Below are positions 62,703 to 64,000 of a DNA stretch of 64,000 nucleotides, in pieces. Below the pieces are notes generated by a model. That model ran no database searches. It saw only the letters and a list, made by a program, of their open reading frames with translations, and was not told the DNA's origin. This stretch comes from Terribacillus aidingensis (GTDB lineage Bacteria > Bacillota > Bacilli > Bacillales > Amphibacillaceae), in the NCBI RefSeq assembly GCF_040703035.1, contig NZ_CP159996.1, positions 1,832,001-1,896,000 on the forward strand, written 5' to 3'. Positions within the stretch are counted from its first letter, which is position 1; every line of letters starts with the position of its first letter. A program made the position numbers and the translations under genes.

Positions 62703-63179
62703 TTAATTATCCTGGTATGCTTCGCTTTGCTGGTATTCGAAGCTGATGCTGTATCCGATAAATACAGCATAAAGCAAATACAAGCACATTGTCGTGATAT
62801 TTGCATTCCGATCTGCTTGGAATGCACTATCCACGCCATGGATAATCGGGGCCAGCACCAACTGGACAAGAACCCAGAGCACCACACCGAAAATTAAGCT
62901 GGGGATGATTCCTTGCTGTTTCTTCAAGAACAGGAAATACAAGTAGGCAATCAAGATGGATAGAATACCGACTATGAAAATGCTGATCAGCTCAGCCACC
63001 CAAGTGTCAGCCCAAGGCATCCAAACCCATGAACGGAGGACGAAATCCGCCACAGACAAGTCGGTAAAATGAAAGAAGTACGCTACCCATGCGATGGCTG
63101 ACCAAAGCACGCCGCCGACGAATCCGGTAGCGACGGCACTTCTATTAAAACGTGATGCGGTTTTACGGTTTTGCTGCAT
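62703..63179 (-). CDS. YqhR-like membrane protein
   Basis: 158 residues from ATG 63179 (TTGAGGTG upstream). Four hydrophobic helices, beginning with GFVGGVLWSAIAWVAYFFHF. By position, opposite yqhQ and next to aroQ, and by size it matches B. subtilis YqhR, whose function is unknown. Divergent from yqhQ over a 119-base spacer. Confidence 0.85.
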   Translation of the reverse strand: MQQNRKTASRFNRSAVATGFVGGVLWSAIAWVAYFFHFTDLSVADFVLRSWVWMPWADTWVAELISIFIVGILSILIAYLYFLFLKKQQGIIPSLIFGVVLWVLVQLVLAPIIHGVDSAFQADRNANITTMCLYLLYAVFIGYSISFEYQQSEAYQDN

Positions 63180-63298
63180 AAAATTCACCTCAATACGTAG
63201 CATGCCTTAACCAAACGATTTTAATCACAGATGCCATCTAGTGTTATCTGTATTTTTTTAGTAAAATAGAAGGAAATCGAAACGAGGCTGGTGAAATA

Positions 63299-64000
63299 AT
63301 GTCAGATAAACAAACCAATACCTATGGCGGGCAAGCCGTCATTGAAGGTGTCATGTTTGCGGGAAAAAACAGCTTCGTTACTGCCGTTCGCAGAAATGAC
63401 GAGAGCATAGACTACTTAACCGTCGAACGCCAAGACAATCCGAAATTATCCAAGTTGAAAAAGATACCTATACTGCGAGGAATCGCAGCGATCATACACG
63501 CTAGCGCCAATGGCACGAAGCATCTGAACTTTTCTTCAGAACGTTACGGGGTCAATCCTGAGGACGATGCACAGATAGTTCCAGAGGAGAAAAAATCAAA
63601 GCTGGCAATGATCATTGGTATCGGTGCCGTTGGTGTACTATCCTTTATCTTCGGGAAATTAATATTCACACTGACTCCTGCACTCGTCGCGGATTTCTTC
63701 GACAAGTGGCTTCCTTCCAGATTCGAACAAGTTGCACTGGAAGGTTTCCTGAAGCTTATCCTGCTTCTTGCCTATGTTTATCTCGTTTCCCTGACACCAT
63801 TGATCAGGCGTGTATTCCAATATCACGGCGCTGAACATAAGGTGATCAACTGTTACGAAAACGGTCTGCCGCTTACGGTAGAGAATGTACAAAAGCAATC
63901 CAGGCTTCATTATCGATGCGGATCAAGCTTTATGCTGTTCACTGTCATAGTCGGTGTGATTGTGTATATGTTCGTTGCCACAGATCCGCTATGGTGGCGT
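63299..64000 (+). CDS. YqhQ-like DUF1385 membrane protein (right edge, 5' part)
   Basis: Starts at ATG 63299 (GAGG and GGTGA upstream) and is open for 234 codons to the end of the window, so the 3' end is missing. The N-terminal YGGQAVIEGVMFAGKN, the two membrane helices after about residue 100, and YHGAEHKVINCYENG with RLHYRCGSSFML are the signatures of the DUF1385/YqhQ family. Family members are metal-dependent-looking membrane proteins of uncertain function. The possible promoter is weak (TAAAAT near 63262). Confidence 0.9.
   Translation, partial: MSDKQTNTYGGQAVIEGVMFAGKNSFVTAVRRNDESIDYLTVERQDNPKLSKLKKIPILRGIAAIIHASANGTKHLNFSSERYGVNPEDDAQIVPEEKKSKLAMIIGIGAVGVLSFIFGKLIFTLTPALVADFFDKWLPSRFEQVALEGFLKLILLLAYVYLVSLTPLIRRVFQYHGAEHKVINCYENGLPLTVENVQKQSRLHYRCGSSFMLFTVIVGVIVYMFVATDPLWWR

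Noticed and set aside
1..64000. tRNA, rRNA, CRISPR arrays, prophage or intact insertion sequences
   Set aside because: None seen on reading both strands; no repeated spacer arrays, integrases or transposases.

Overview
The window is a chromosomal segment of an endospore-forming, low-to-moderate GC Firmicute of the family Bacillaceae. This rests on spo0A, spoIVB and a complete spoIIIAA-AH operon, AGGAGG-type ribosome sites, GTG and TTG starts, and a gene order (rnz/dinB ... brxB-bkd ... spo0A-spoIVB-recN-argR-tlyA-dxs-ispA-xseBA-folD-nusB-accCB ... spoIIIA-efp-yqhT-aroQ-yqhR/yqhQ) that follows the yqh-yqi-yqj region of Bacillus subtilis. The exact genus cannot be fixed from the sequence alone. 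Nearly all genes are on the minus strand. The plus-strand exceptions are the rnz fragment at the left edge, a tiny Prli42-like gene, and yqhQ at the right edge. No rRNA, tRNA, CRISPR array, prophage or intact insertion sequence was seen.

Layout. 1-5.3 kb: rnz (3' part), dinB with a LexA box, a PepT-like peptidase, a Prli42-like micro-gene, an L,D-transpeptidase, a YqjA-family membrane protein and bacilliredoxin BrxB. 5.3-15.2 kb: branched-chain amino acid / branched-chain fatty acid precursor cluster bkdR-ptb-bcd-buk-lpdV-bkdAA-bkdAB-bkdB. 15.2-19.7 kb: an almost empty 0.6 kb stretch, an aspartate kinase, an L-fucose/L-arabinose isomerase-family protein, a DUF1801 protein and an SDR remnant. 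19.8-36.2 kb: a large L-rhamnose island. It holds an ABC importer (SBP, two permeases, double ATPase), a binding-protein/LytS-type kinase/YesN-type regulator triad, a DeoR-type regulator, rhaA, rhaM, rhaB, a fused aldolase/dehydrogenase (rhaEW), and an MFS permease. 36.5-37.4 kb: a DMT-family transporter. 37.7-51.5 kb: conserved housekeeping and sporulation core. 51.7-55.2 kb: a heterodimeric ABC exporter lying between accB and spoIIIAH. 55.3-64 kb: spoIIIAH-AA (sigma-E operon), efp, yqhT, aroQ, yqhR, yqhQ.

How it works together. The bkd cluster converts Leu/Ile/Val keto acids to branched acyl-CoAs, and through Ptb/Buk to acids and ATP; branched acyl-CoAs also prime anteiso/iso fatty acids. 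The rhamnose island can import L-rhamnose by two routes (ABC and MFS), interconvert anomers (RhaM), isomerise (RhaA), phosphorylate (RhaB) and cleave/oxidise (RhaEW). Expression appears to be layered: catabolite-responsive elements at several promoters, a DeoR-type RhaR, and a three-protein sugar-sensing system whose binding protein is a paralogue of the transporter's.

Most notable observations. (i) The rhaEW and MFS promoters share an A-rich block at exactly the same distance (27 nt) from their -10 boxes. (ii) The sensory SBP-kinase-regulator triad lies inside the rhamnose locus. (iii) BkdR has the AAA+ fold of sigma-54 activators but has lost the GAFTGA loop and other key residues, and no -12/-24 promoter is visible. 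(iv) A TTG-started Prli42-like gene has its own promoter and overlaps a convergent gene through a hairpin. (v) The ABC exporter pair has the complementary motif losses of a one-dead-site heterodimer.
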